A stretch of 64,000 bases of DNA. It comes from Cryptomeria japonica. Lineage: Eukaryota > Streptophyta > Pinopsida > Cupressales > Cupressaceae. Each line of letters starts with the position of its first letter. Within the stretch, counting starts at the first letter, position 1. This document shows positions 61,101 through 64,000 of this stretch, piece by piece. The stretch lies in NCBI RefSeq assembly GCF_030272615.1, contig NC_081410.1, positions 125,925,640 to 125,989,639 of the forward strand, written 5' to 3'. The notes beneath the pieces were generated by a model. The model was not told the origin of the DNA. It did no database searches and worked only from the letters and a program-made list of their open reading frames with translations. The translations under genes were made by a program, and so were the position numbers.

Positions 61101-61453
61101 CCTTTAAAGGCAGGTTATATTGAACTCAATAAAATTTCACTCATATGAGTAGTCAAATGAAAGCTACCATTAACCTTCCAGAAATTAAACTTAATCAACA
61201 AAATATATTAAACACAGGCATTCGAACCATACTTGCTAGTTTTGGTTGGACGGATTTTAATCCCTTCGGAAACAAGACTTCCACAAACTGCAGCAAGCTG
61301 GGATGGCTTCAACCCAATCAAACATTCGTTTTTGATAGCCATTGCCAACCATAGCTCATTTGCTCCACGGATTTTTGATGCTGTTTCTCCCAATGGGTAT
61401 AAGAGCTGTGTATTTATATCTAATGCTTGTGCCTCATGTAGAACTTCACCAAC
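4025..61453 (-). CDS. ISE2: ISE2-like DExH-box RNA helicase, C-terminal part, four exons (joined span)
   Basis: Joined exons in transcript order are 61453-61233, 24257-24158, 24015-23869 and 4123-4025, all on the minus strand. Reading is open throughout. Exon 61233-61453 ends with two bases of a codon completed by the first base of 24257, and the other junctions are phase 0. The ~188 residues match, from my knowledge of the family, the C-terminal (DSHCT-type) end of ISE2, a plastid Ski2-class helicase needed for chloroplast RNA processing and, in Arabidopsis, for control of plasmodesmata. Clear blocks are GETASKIRG, ELWLAMA, LKPSQLAAVCGSLVSEGIK, EAWASGLTW, DGDLARLLRRTIDLL and the terminal PISELVG. 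The helicase core and N-terminus lie beyond the window. With no stops or frameshifts I take it as the living host gene; transcript evidence is lacking. MTR4 and SKI2 share the fold but not these blocks. Confidence 0.87.
5967..6771. mobile_element. Short non-autonomous hAT element (copy 1)
   Basis: The perfect 8-bp duplication TGACCAAG flanks it (5959-5966, 6772-6779). Ends are TAGTGTTCCACGG and, reverse-complemented, CAATGTTCCACAGC. Inside the left end is a C run (~5990-6003) and a region with repeated TCTCCAAG/CTTGGGAGA; the right end is rich in CCGTCCCC. No transposase. It is closely similar to 10680-11434 along most of its length. Confidence 0.9.
6780..7790. other. AT-rich intron stretch with weak short repeats
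   Basis: Around 7287-7465 a loose 35-45 bp phrase (CAACATAAATGGACCAATAG type) recurs about three times. Nothing coding recognised. Confidence 0.35.
8447..8635. repeat. Minisatellite, three ~64-bp units
   Basis: Three head-to-tail units at about 8447-8510, 8511-8574 and 8575-8635. Each holds CACTAGGGGTTTTTCTTGCA (with small changes) and ends GAATTGTCAAAAGAAG. The third unit is a few bases shorter. Confidence 0.85.
9290..9800 (-). pseudogene. Retrotransposon gag relic (copy 1)
   Basis: The minus-strand frame 9798-9454 reads LRLKELLIKLEKEIANGWFI, then KIVPPSLY and an acidic stretch, and ends VDREFSKEPKDL. This resembles the end of a plant Retrotrans_gag domain (RLKELL...GWFIKGL...MKIVPPS). The same segment, more decayed, is present at 51640-52150. 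The rest of the relic appears at 10560-10671 and 11443-11800, interrupted by unrelated sequence (9815-10560) and a hAT copy. Confidence 0.6.
10560..11800 (-). pseudogene. Continuation of gag relic copy 1, split by a hAT copy
   Basis: Sequence on both sides of the hAT element at 10680 matches 58690-59000, including GGTGGA(T/G)TCACCATGG and TTTACCTTGATG. That shows the two regions are copies of one older element. No open frame remains. Confidence 0.5.
10680..11434. mobile_element. Short non-autonomous hAT element (copy 2)
   Basis: Perfect 8-bp duplication GAATTTAC (10672-10679, 11435-11442). Ends are TAGTGTTCCACGG and, reverse-complemented, CAGTGTTCCACAGC. The interior matches copy 1 at 5967, with a shorter left part (no long C run). 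No coding sequence. Confidence 0.92.
13469..16831 (+). mobile_element. hAT transposon, near full length
   Basis: Flanked by the 8-bp duplication ATATTAAC (13461-13468, 16832-16839). Termini CTAGCTTACCGGGTTTG and, reverse-complemented, CTAGCTTGCCGGTTTG. Subterminal regions carry repeated GGTTCGA on the left and CGAACC on the right, in inverted orientation, as expected for transposase-binding sites of hAT elements. It encodes one transposase gene with a 5' leader intron and two further introns. Confidence 0.93.
14036..16511 (+). pseudogene. hAT transposase (BED finger, DUF659, hATC), two lesions
   Basis: Exons are 14036-15173, 15318-16016 and 16143-16511, with GT/AG borders. A probable leader intron ends TTTCCATAG just before ATGGCATCTACC, which fixes the start. 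Exon 1 has a BED-like zinc finger (CWRCQGCG...H...C) near residues 40-75, and a DUF659/RNase-H-like part with VTIVSDGWKD and ITDNARNC. Exon 3 has the dimerisation motif SSSASERNWS and an acidic tail. A TGA at 15074-15076 interrupts LQRIGTKIKWI|DVYVE, and a two-base loss near 15127-15136 shifts frame; exon 1 (1138 bases) is two short of a whole number of codons. Probably inactive but recently so. Confidence 0.88.
16945..17165. repeat. Minisatellite, five 43-44 bp units inside an LTR
   Basis: The phrase GAATAAG (last copy AAATAAG) recurs at 16966, 17009, 17053, 17096 and 17140. Each is followed by a GAAGTG-type stretch and TATTGTAA(T/C)TGCA. The spacing is regular but units diverge. Confidence 0.85.
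17441..17810 (+). repeat. 5' LTR of the Copia-like element
   Basis: Aligns with 21498-21857 along its length, sharing the ATTATTAGGCCCC/ATTATTAGGGCCC stretch, GGAAATGTTTTTT, and the end CACCATCAACTCCAACA. Confidence 0.8.
18640..18840 (+). pseudogene. Copia gag (UBN2-type) relic
   Basis: The frame reads NITPLTPYNYYGWRKQIEIH followed by LKKQGLYRVTMG, the start of plant Copia gag proteins (F/Y-G-W plus a basic helix). It ends in a stop at 18837-18839 soon after. Downstream remnants to 19770 have no long frame. Confidence 0.65.
19779..20935 (+). mobile_element. Probable solo LTR nested in the Copia-like element
   Basis: Starts TGTAATGTCCCC and ends GATATTTCA, like the LTR of element A (which ends GGGATATTTCA). 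Flanks GATTT (19774-19778) and GATAT (20936-20940) match 4 of 5, so the duplication has one change or the borders are slightly off. No internal region. Confidence 0.6.
21498..21857 (+). repeat. 3' LTR of the Copia-like element
   Basis: Preceded by the purine tract at 21484-21497. Ends CTCCAACA at 21857. Confidence 0.8.
22112..22139. repeat. (AT)n microsatellite
   Basis: Uninterrupted run of AT dinucleotides in the truncated LTR head. Confidence 0.95.
22260..22400. repeat. Three hairpins with CTTGG stems and CCTY loops
   Basis: Three inverted repeats: 22260-22281 (9-bp stem, loop CCTT), 22317-22342 (11-bp stem, loop CCTC) and 22375-22400 (11-bp stem with one mismatch, loop CCTC). All start CTTGG and end CCAAG. 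They lie between the two LTR heads of the element at 22050. Confidence 0.85.
23869..24015 (-). CDS. ISE2: ISE2 exon (third seen)
   Basis: This exon is 147 bases, exactly 49 codons, phase 0 at both ends. It encodes ISCDLDMQFAGIVEAWASGL followed by TWREIMMDCGVDDGDLARLL and RRTIDLLSQ, the most conserved stretch of the ISE2 C-terminus. It is separated from the previous exon by only 142 bp, an ordinary plant intron. The donor after CAG is GTCCGT, and the next exon lies 19.7 kb away. Confidence 0.88.
24158..24257 (-). CDS. ISE2: ISE2 exon (second seen)
   Basis: This exon has 100 bases; its first base completes a codon from the exon 37 kb upstream. It encodes YVYEVSNVVGNAIEILEEQ, followed by RSSLLQLQAKHRVE, the short charged helix that precedes the EAWASGLTW block in ISE2. 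The acceptor reads TTTTTTCTAG and the donor GTAAGAA. Confidence 0.85.
25008..25673 (+). repeat. 5' LTR of element A
   Basis: TGTAATGTCCCC start, GGGATATTTCA end. Nearly the same sequence is found at 33097 onward and at 42346-42580. Confidence 0.93.
25675..25686 (+). promoter_or_regulatory. Primer binding site of element A (tRNA-iMet type)
   Basis: TGGTATCAGAGC, one base after the 5' LTR. Complementary to the 3' end of plant initiator Met tRNA (family knowledge). Confidence 0.9.
25795..25876. repeat. 41-bp tandem duplication in element A leader
   Basis: Two head-to-tail copies (25795-25835, 25836-25876) containing TGTCAAACGGGTGGAGAA, with one difference (GAACG/GAATG). Confidence 0.9.
25877..28244. 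other. Long leader region of element A, no recognised coding
   Basis: About 2.4 kb between the leader duplication and the PDS5-like frame. Short frames on either strand (e.g. 26256-26681 minus) show no family I know. Confidence 0.4.
28245..32341 (+). pseudogene. Captured PDS5-like frame fused to a zinc-knuckle/coiled-coil region
   Basis: One frame runs from ATG 28245 to 30067 and, after the solo LTR at 30068-32155, resumes at 32161 and ends near 32340. No frameshift, but five stops (28485, 28914, 28974, 29286, 29883), each TAG or TAA. Codons 45-240 match the N-terminal HEAT region of plant PDS5 (cohesin-associated): LEELDSCLSKV, FNKIIRITAPVAPYNDN, LQLIVESL, RAKILEIMAS, IIMLDLKCEKLILQMFNCF and MILDEDDDI against PDS5 motifs such as EITRITAPDAPY and VVMLDLECD. 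Then comes a zinc-knuckle-like CFRCQKAWTLDHIC (29090-29131) as in plant gypsy gag, and a coiled coil (29560-29880). PDS5 genes normally have introns; none interrupts here, so the source was probably mRNA. Confidence 0.82.
30068..32155 (+). mobile_element. Solo LTR (2088 bp) nested in element A
   Basis: Flanked by the 5-bp duplication AAGAA (30063-30067, 32156-32160). Starts TGTAATATCCCC and ends GGGGACATTACA. Near 30270-30620 it has several copies of a CTTATGCAGCGGGAGGA motif and CCAGCC(C/T)CTTCC stretches. It interrupts the captured reading frame exactly at EEQKN. A related truncated copy lies at 44180. Confidence 0.92.
32342..33096 (+). other. 3' part of element A interior with purine tract
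   Basis: Contains a frame 32473-32910 without known motifs. Ends with GATTGCTTGAGGACAAGC and the purine tract AAGGAGGGAGGAC before the 3' LTR, as in plant gypsy-type elements. Confidence 0.5.
33097..33527 (+). repeat. 3' LTR of element A, left part
   Basis: Matches 25008-25437; interrupted by element B at the duplication GTTAT. Continues at 42346. Confidence 0.92.
33528..36629 (-). repeat. Left LTR of element B
   Basis: 3.1-kb LTR. In its first 100 bases it differs from the right LTR at about four positions, and elsewhere by scattered substitutions and small indels (one ~30-base indel near the end). Region 35140-36370 is a degenerate array of AATTTCGGA-centred phrases. Confidence 0.93.
35140..36370. 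repeat. Degenerate TTTCGGA repeat region in LTR of element B
   Basis: About 1.2 kb in which AATTTCGGA, TTTTCGGACC or GGGTCCGAAA recur every ~30-60 bases, mixed with TTTGCAA and TTTTGGAG. No strict period. The same region is present at 40825-42050. Confidence 0.7.
37565..38947 (-). CDS. 460-residue ORF of element B, possibly gag-derived
   Basis: Intact frame in the position expected for gag if element B reads on the minus strand (start ~270 bases from the LTR). I recognise no full domain. Two motifs, CRIHDTTAHDELNC (near residue 41) and CRIHRTRHSEFTC (near residue 121), have C-x2-H-x4(3)-H-x4-C spacing, close to the CCHC zinc knuckle of gag with the second Cys replaced by His. The middle (residues ~160-290) is acidic and rich in Gln/Asp/Glu; the C-terminal third has a basic end. 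No transmembrane segment is evident. It is remarkable for being open over 1.4 kb when other element proteins in the window are broken. Alternatively an antisense ORF, as carried by some Tat-lineage elements. Confidence 0.55.
   Translation of the reverse strand: MLSQSLHEGCLQSEVFQIQQRLSLQLYPRQLSEFASSAHCRIHDTTAHDELNCLTFLSRVELALQGQIFFWDVPKPEATLQLDIPSPPSSIEEFTRFKNLIENQFGLEEELCLENMLSPWWCRIHRTRHSEFTCLLCIEAVNQVKARFGLPEEPEESITNKVWSAYLAVDEYRRSQNQYSTALPDDERMELPIAKQDGSVNQTKAAGEFIIPATDENTVQEDDQGSFVDQPQVEEQFAAAPQMDDAVQESVEDVFESRSFKESLLFEDVLIEVHKAALSTRYEGAPADNAPLFPEFEFGFEINYQPTPPNEKSDVDLHTLDAIEMLHHQWRPPDTTVEAFPPHNPPCKTPHDSETRQVVSFPPAVNSENFPFNFEYSGKTTCKWINHGPTELPQLIILPNVLVKFESGQLKIFFSEYKDKPAKLRTIPTALLLLYILRNRHGSRTHAYSPHFVQSVFSCT
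39190..39210 (-). promoter_or_regulatory. Candidate primer binding site of element B (minus polarity)
   Basis: On the minus strand TGGTGCTAGAAGGAGGGC follows the LTR after four bases. It starts with TGG as tRNA-primed sites do. The tRNA is not identified. Confidence 0.45.
39214..42340 (-). repeat. Right LTR of element B
   Basis: Near-identical to 33528-36629. Contains the minus-strand TATA box CTATAAAAGG at 40005-40014 and the degenerate TTTCGGA region at 40825-42050. Confidence 0.93.
42346..42580 (+). repeat. 3' LTR of element A, right part
   Basis: Matches 25439-25673 and ends GGGATATTTCA before the duplication ATATG. Confidence 0.92.
43247..44179 (+). mobile_element. LTR-like 5' end, truncated, AT-rich
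   Basis: Starts TGTGATGTCCCC, the head shared by the LTRs in this window, followed by very AT-rich sequence. I find no matching end or certain duplication; it stops where the next LTR begins at 44180. The region 44008-44170 has an unassigned short minus-strand frame. Confidence 0.35.
44180..46577 (+). mobile_element. Truncated LTR related to the solo LTR at 30068
   Basis: Shares with 30068-32155 the head TGTAATATCCCCAACAATTT, the CTTATGCAGCGGGAGGAC repeats (~44490-44790), the block of AAAAATAG(T/C) phrases, and GACTAGCCTACGGG near the end. Similarity stops at about 46577, about 55 bases short of the expected GGGGACATTACA terminus. Confidence 0.8.
46970..47080. repeat. Dispersed repeat, left part (split by hAT)
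   Basis: Matches 59404-59524 (CTTCTT...GATAAAACT(G/A)ATACTTGAA and CTTACAAAAGTA). Continues after the hAT element at 48587-48740, so 59400-59690 shows the uninterrupted form. Confidence 0.7.
47081..48586 (-). mobile_element. hAT element of the TTACAAG family, internally deleted
   Basis: Ends are CACAGTTACAAG and, reverse-complemented, CAGTGTTACAAG, with CGAGTC/GACTCG-rich subterminal regions. Same family as 2749-3539. It keeps the first coding exon (BED finger) and the 3' end, and lacks the catalytic middle. The flanks do not form a clear 8-bp duplication, but comparison with 59513-59530 supports insertion at this point. Confidence 0.82.
47554..47913 (-). pseudogene. hAT transposase N-terminal exon with BED zinc finger
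   Basis: 119 codons from ATG 47913. A BED finger reads AWKHGISGSKKGEVTCIYC and then KTKYNGGGINWLKYHIAQIE, with the C-x2-C and H pair in family positions. A Gln/Glu/Lys-rich helix and Gly/Pro-rich end follow. The remaining transposase is absent, and beyond ~47550 the sequence jumps to the transposase 3' end (GSFEP-like region near 47480). Confidence 0.75.
48587..48740. repeat. Dispersed repeat, right part
   Basis: Matches 59530-59690 (TTCC(C/T)TGACTATG(T/C)AAAGG, TATTTAAA and ACTCTTATAAC). Confidence 0.7.
49700..49844 (+). promoter_or_regulatory. Tandem heat shock elements upstream of TATA
   Basis: Three perfect three-unit elements CTTCTAGAAGATTCT at 49700-49714, 49765-49779 and 49830-49844, fitting nTTCnnGAAnnTTCn. 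Four two-unit sites CTTCTAGAAA lie at 49725-49734, 49745-49754, 49790-49799 and 49810-49819. This is the binding pattern for heat shock factor trimers. The last element ends 8 bases before the TATA box. Confidence 0.8.
49853..49860 (+). promoter_or_regulatory. TATA box of the heat-element LTR
   Basis: TATAAATA, followed by GACCCCATGGGTCTC. Confidence 0.75.
51230..52164 (-). pseudogene. Retrotransposon gag relic (copy 2, C-terminal side)
   Basis: On the minus strand it reads KELLVNLEKELV, MSCTIV and an acidic stretch like the relic at 9454. A degenerate zinc knuckle CKWCGPRDHHQMFK follows at ~51440-51490 (last Cys replaced by Lys). Several stops and frameshifts. The N-terminal side lies beyond the inserted chromovirus, at 58462 onward. 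Confidence 0.65.
52165..52992 (-). repeat. 3' LTR of the chromovirus
   Basis: 828 bp. Contains a GC-rich minisatellite at 52229-52530. Its outer end is TGTAATGTTCCC on the plus strand. The inner end reads CATCATA where the other LTR has CATCACA. Confidence 0.92.
52229..52530. repeat. Minisatellite in chromovirus 3' LTR
   Basis: Variable-order array of 10-11 bp words CGTACGGTGGG, AGGTAAGG and AGGAATGG combined in ~21-33 bp units. In minus-strand translation it gives false Pro/His/Tyr-rich frames. Confidence 0.85.
52966..53472 (-). pseudogene. Chromovirus integrase C-terminus and chromodomain
   Basis: Open for 168 codons. FEVGDLVYLRLQPHRQ and GPYRVVRRVGEVAYELELP are the conserved gypsy integrase C-terminal (GPY/F) module. 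LEPAEIIDVKEK, VKEFLARWKNLP and DATWEG form a chromodomain-like end, thought to steer insertion through histone marks. The frame runs into the LTR, as is common in plant gypsy elements. An in-frame TAG at 53494 separates it from the integrase core. Confidence 0.88.
53494..54509 (-). pseudogene. Chromovirus integrase
   Basis: Zinc-binding HHCC is seen as H-x-x-x-x-x-x-H in ELHDSPLAGH and CSTCQQNK. Core aspartates are in SMDFITGLP and VSDRDSRFL, and the glutamate in HPQTNGQTEIVNKW, so the DD35E residues are all recognisable. Stops after HPRYLKT (54213), at 53928 and near the sequence CLHG-PRN, plus a one-base frameshift near 53930, make it non-functional. Confidence 0.88.
54549..55712 (-). pseudogene. 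Chromovirus reverse transcriptase and RNase H
   Basis: 387 open codons. RT motifs: WIRPSSSPFASSVLLVKK, RMCVDYRALNK, IDLRSGYHQIR, FGLTNAPTTFQ and the catalytic FFDDILIYS, then LGHVIS and the RNase H part with ILECDALGEGIGAVLMQ, YDKEMLAI and RTDHNSL. Stops TAG at 54549 and 54534 replace Trp and Gln in the usual KWVSKVQAFDF stretch. Upstream stops at 55797 and ~55731 separate it from protease. Confidence 0.93.
55797..56261 (-). pseudogene. Chromovirus aspartic protease region
   Basis: VMLDSGASLNFINSSLV holds the catalytic D-S-G motif, and DVILGIQWMETL is the second conserved protease block. It is in a different frame from gag (shift near 56290). Confidence 0.85.
56228..57559 (-). pseudogene. 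Chromovirus gag
   Basis: Start MGEPQDLTREVMALL at 57559, a Gln-rich coiled N-terminus, then the Retrotrans_gag domain with FAALHLEGIAHEWWHH, DRFDGKDPELNFKELTQLKQ, YITEFQRL and FMDRLMEPLKGW. A zinc knuckle relic YFTCKEPWEPRHRC lies at ~56480-56520 (first Cys lost). In-frame stops at 57065, ~57053 and 56534. Confidence 0.88.
57632..57643 (-). promoter_or_regulatory. Chromovirus primer binding site (tRNA-iMet type)
   Basis: Minus strand TGGTATCAGAGC, one base from the 5' LTR. Confidence 0.92.
57645..58456 (-). repeat. 5' LTR of the chromovirus
   Basis: 812 bp. On the minus strand it starts TGTGATGTCCC and ends GGGAACATTACA. Outside the minisatellite (57696-57985) it differs from the 3' LTR by scattered substitutions. 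Confidence 0.92.
58462..59080 (-). pseudogene. Retrotransposon gag relic (copy 2, N-terminal side)
   Basis: Minus-strand pieces resemble gag: a YLSKYLGEIKKGL-like stretch at ~58490-58540 and ARLVKQFGQKMGKM near 58600-58640. Positions 58690-59000 match 10610-11600, the other copy. The chromovirus inserted between this and 51230-52164. Confidence 0.55.
59400..59690. repeat. Dispersed repeat, uninterrupted copy
   Basis: Second copy of the sequence split by the hAT element at 47081. No terminal structure recognised. Confidence 0.65.
59691..61232. other. Intron stretch without recognised gene
   Basis: Unique-looking sequence up to the ISE2 donor. It includes several 'GGTGCAC(C)TA' phrases near 59760-60130 but no repeat array. 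Confidence 0.4.
61233..61453 (-). CDS. ISE2: ISE2 exon (first of the four seen)
   Basis: This exon holds 221 bases, 73 codons plus two bases. It follows an acceptor ending GGGAAACAG and precedes donor GTATGG. It encodes VGEVLHEAQALDINTQLLYP, then the GETASKIRG and ELWLAMA blocks, and SQLAAVCGSLVSEGIKIRP. These match the ISE2 segment just before the coiled EEQRSS...LQLQ linker. The trailing AA joins the T at 24257 to give Asn. The intron upstream continues past the window edge. Confidence 0.86.
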
Positions 61454-62227
61454 CTGTTTCCCATGTGTAATATTTTAGTAAAAGTTGAAAATTAACTCCC
61501 ATTTAAAGTACAACATAAATACAAATACTAATGAAAAACAAATTATAATGAAAACTAGTTCAAGTTGCAAAAATCATCTTACACTGACTGGTCATGATTG
61601 AATCATCATACTTATCTAAAATCATTGTACATAAAATGGGTTCAGGGAATAAAAAAAACTTATGTATTTGATGCTATGCTGAATTGGGCTATCAACATAA
61701 CCTCATGCAAACAAATCTAAGAATGTATTATGTTTTGCAATAATCTTGCCAGGGATTTCTCAAATGCCTACACAATAAGATGATATTTTATTTTTTTAAT
61801 TTACTATCACAATTTGCCCATCCTGATGTGTGTCTTCAAGTTCTTGGAAAAGTGATAGTTATCTCTAAAAATTTCCATGATACATGTTTTAATGCAGTGT
61901 GGAAATAACAATTGGTTGATATTTAACAGCATAATTAGGAACAGTTAGAACCAGATATAACAGCAACTCCACGAGGCTTATTCCATCTCCAATCAACATG
62001 TTCATCCTCCCACCCAACATCAATACATGAACAACTTGGGAAATATTAGCATCAAAGATGTACTCCTGAACCAACATCCTTTGTAGCAATCTTATTATGA
62101 TAGTTCAGGAATCATTTCAAACTCCCCAAGAATCACAAGTCCAATCCAAGTCCATGATCTGGCAACCAGGCAACTCAAGGAGCTGAACAGGGCACAGACT
62201 TGACAAGTCCAATGATGGAATTTGGTC
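61454..62227. other. Upstream ISE2 intron, with short orphan coding-like stretch
   Basis: On the minus strand at ~61925-62090, one frame reads IATKDVGSGVHL and SCIDVGWEDEHVDWRWNKPR then GVAVISGSNCS, broken by stops. It looks like a gene fragment; family not recognised. Confidence 0.3.
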
Positions 62228-62584
62228 CATACTTGCAAAACTCGGCGAGCAATTCAAAAACTCGCGAGTAATCGCGATCCATAATGCCGCGCGAGTTAAT
62301 CGCGGAAATACTCGGGGTGATTTTTTTATATACTCGCCGCGATTTTTTTGGCAAATACTCGCCGTTAATGGCCAAAACCCGCCCGAAACGCGGCACAAAA
62401 TGCGAGAAAAATGCGACTTAAGTCGCAGGCAAAAAAAAAACTGAAGTCTTTATTCCATTTCGCGGCTCGCACGACTCCGGAAGGCAAAAAACGCCACGCG
62501 ATTTGCAGTAGGGTTTGCATTTGTACGCGCGACCAGGTTTTTACTTGTTTATTCGTGATCTTTTTGTATTGTTTTATTTCGAAT

Positions 62585-63500
62585 ACACAGTCATTTTGAC
62601 TGTGTAATACACAGTCATTTGAAATGACTGTGTATTACACAGTCAAAATGACTGTGTATTGTTTGCATTTGCACGCACGACCAGGTATCTTTTTGTATTG
62701 TTTTATTTCGAATGACTAAGACTGTGTAATACACAGTCATTTGAAAATGACTGTGTATTACACAGTCTTAGTCATTTCAAATGACTGTGTAATACACAAT
62801 CATTAGTAATTACAGTCATTTCAAATGACTGTGTATTACACAGTCATCAGTCATTTGAAATGACTGTGTAATACACAGTCATTTGAAAATGACTGTGTAT
62901 TACACAGTCACAGTCATTTCAAATTTTCAAATGACTGTGTATTACACAGTCATCATTACACAATCACAGTCATTTCAATTTTCAAATGACTGTGTAATAC
63001 ACAGTCATTTCAAATTTTCAAATGACTGTGTATTACACAGTCATCATTACACAGTCACAGTCATTTCAAATGACTGTGTATTACACAGTCACAGTCATTT
63101 CAATTTTCAAATGACTGTGTAATACACAGTCATTTCAAATTTTCAAATGACTGTGTATTACACAGTCATCATTACACAGTCACAGTCATTTCAAATGACT
63201 GTGTATTACACAGTCATCAGTCATTTGAAATGATTGTGTAATACACAGTCATTTCCAAATGACTGTGTATTACACAGTCATTTTCAAATGACTGTGTAAT
63301 ACACAGTTATTACAGTCATTTCAAATGAGAAATGACTGTGTATTACACAGTCATTTTTCAAAATTTCAAATGACTGATGACTGTGTAATACATTAATCAT
63401 TAATGTACATTGTAATTAATGACTGTGTATTACACAGTCAATTGTGAAATACTCATAGTCATTTGAAATGACTGTCAACTGTGTAATGTCAATGTGTATT
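62585..63500. repeat. Palindromic TGACTGTGTA/TACACAGTCA array
   Basis: Dozens of copies of ATGACTGTGTA and its reverse complement, mostly paired as near-perfect 23-bp palindromes (TGACTGTGTATTACACAGTC). They are separated by CATTTGAAATG or CATTTCAAATTTTC spacers. Orientation alternates, so almost any part can fold back on its neighbour. A ~130-bp segment with ACGACCAGG...CTTTTTGTATTG is duplicated at the left edge (62512-62590, 62660-62712). Confidence 0.95.
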
Positions 63501-63731
63501 AAAGTATTTCATTTAAATTTAAATTTGAAGTTAAAAACTTAAAAAAATACACAACCAATTAAAAATTTTAATTTTAGAGAGTCATCTATTAATAGATGAC
63601 TGTAAATAAAATACAGTTATACAGTCATTGTAATTTTTGGATGTTTGTGATTTTTTTTGGTAACAATGTTATTTATCTCTAAATGTTGCCTCTCTTTTGC
63701 TAGGTTCTTTTCCACATCTTTTTGAAAGAAA

Positions 63732-64000
63732 ATGGATTCAGCTTCTACAGTTAAAGTTGGTGGCAAAAAGAGAGACCCTTGTTGGAAACATGGGAGACCA
63801 GGTCCAAAACGAGGAGATGTTTTTTGCAACCATTGCAAAAAAATTGTAAAAGGTGGCATTAATAGGTTCAAATATCACCTTGCAAAAATTCAATGCCGAG
63901 ATACCACAAGCTGTACGGAATGTACTGAAGAGGCTACGAGAGATGCAATAGCAACACTTGAAGCATATGATCAAAGGAAGGCAACAAAAAAGAGAACAGC
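63732..64000 (+). CDS. hAT transposase N-terminus with BED zinc finger (partial)
   Basis: Open from ATGGATTCAGC to the window end (89 codons). MDSASTVKVGGKKRDPCWKH is followed by GRPGPKRGDVFCNHCKKIV and KGGINRFKYHLAKIQC, a BED finger with C-x2-C and H positions as in plant hAT transposases. It is related to the finger at 47554-47913. No lesion in the visible part. A leader intron ending TTTTGCTAG near 63703 is possible. Confidence 0.8.
   Translation, partial: MDSASTVKVGGKKRDPCWKHGRPGPKRGDVFCNHCKKIVKGGINRFKYHLAKIQCRDTTSCTECTEEATRDAIATLEAYDQRKATKKRT

Larger units (their letters stand above)
24258..61232 (-). other. Giant intron of the ISE2-like gene (37.0 kb)
   Basis: Defined by donor GTATGG after 61233 and acceptor TTTTTTCTAG before 24257, with reading phase preserved. 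About 17.6 kb is element A with its nested insertions and 6.3 kb is the chromovirus. The stretches 24258-25007, 42586-43246, 48740-49458 and 59700-61232 hold no gene I can identify. Confidence 0.75.
62228..64000 (+). mobile_element. hAT element, 5' part (cut by window end)
   Basis: The proposed 5' terminus CATACTTGCAAAACTCGG resembles the TTACAAG-family termini (CATAGTTACAAGCCTCGG). A GC- and CpG-rich subterminal region with TCGCG/CTCGCC repeats (62228-62520), a palindromic repeat array (62585-63500) and a transposase start at 63732 follow. The duplication would be ATTTGGTC (62220-62227) if the terminus is right; the 3' end is outside. Confidence 0.65.

Noticed and set aside
62585-63500. Repeat array with spacers, considered as a CRISPR-like array
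   Set aside because: The genome is a plant, units alternate in orientation, spacers are themselves repeated, and no cas genes exist.

Overview
The window looks like nuclear DNA from a seed plant, probably a gymnosperm (inference: AT-rich sequence, conserved coding exons tens of kilobases apart, and introns packed with nested LTR retrotransposons and hAT elements). The one host gene I can support runs on the minus strand through nearly the whole window. Four exons, at 61233-61453, 24158-24257, 23869-24015 and 4025-4123, join in frame with GT/AG borders. They encode the last ~188 residues of an ISE2-type chloroplast DExH-box RNA helicase, ending in the family's C-terminal signature. Two introns are very large (4124-23868, 19.7 kb; 24258-61232, 37.0 kb) and one is ordinary (142 bp). 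Almost everything else is transposable-element sequence inside these introns, plus about 4 kb downstream of the gene and part of a further intron upstream.

Layout. 1-4024: end of a Copia-like element, an RNase H relic, a deleted hAT copy with an 8-bp duplication, and the 3' UTR. 4124-23868 (intron): two short hAT copies with perfect 8-bp duplications (5967-6771, 10680-11434), a gag relic, a 2.2-kb solo LTR (11805-17379) split by a 3.4-kb hAT element with a damaged transposase (13469-16831), a Copia-like element (17441-21857) holding another LTR, and an LTR element carrying three hairpins (22050-23788). 24258-61232 (intron): a large LTR element A (25008-42580; duplication ATATG; tRNA-iMet-type primer site) that has captured part of a PDS5 cohesin-factor gene. 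Element A itself holds a solo LTR (30068-32155) and a long-LTR element B (33528-42340) with no polymerase but an intact 460-codon ORF. Then come a truncated LTR (44180-46577), a second copy of the first hAT family (47081-48586), a solo LTR with a row of perfect heat-shock elements just upstream of a TATA box (49464-50781), and a Ty3/gypsy chromovirus (52165-58456) inserted in an older gag relic. 61454-64000: the 5' end of another hAT element whose leader holds nearly 1 kb of palindromic TGACTGTGTA repeats before a BED-finger transposase start.

Nesting order is readable from target-site duplications: 5 bp for LTR elements and 8 bp for hAT elements. Protein relics mostly carry in-frame stops at positions where CAG, CAA, CGA or TGG codons would be expected, the pattern left by C-to-T decay of silenced DNA (inference). 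No rRNA, convincing tRNA, CRISPR array or prokaryotic feature was seen.
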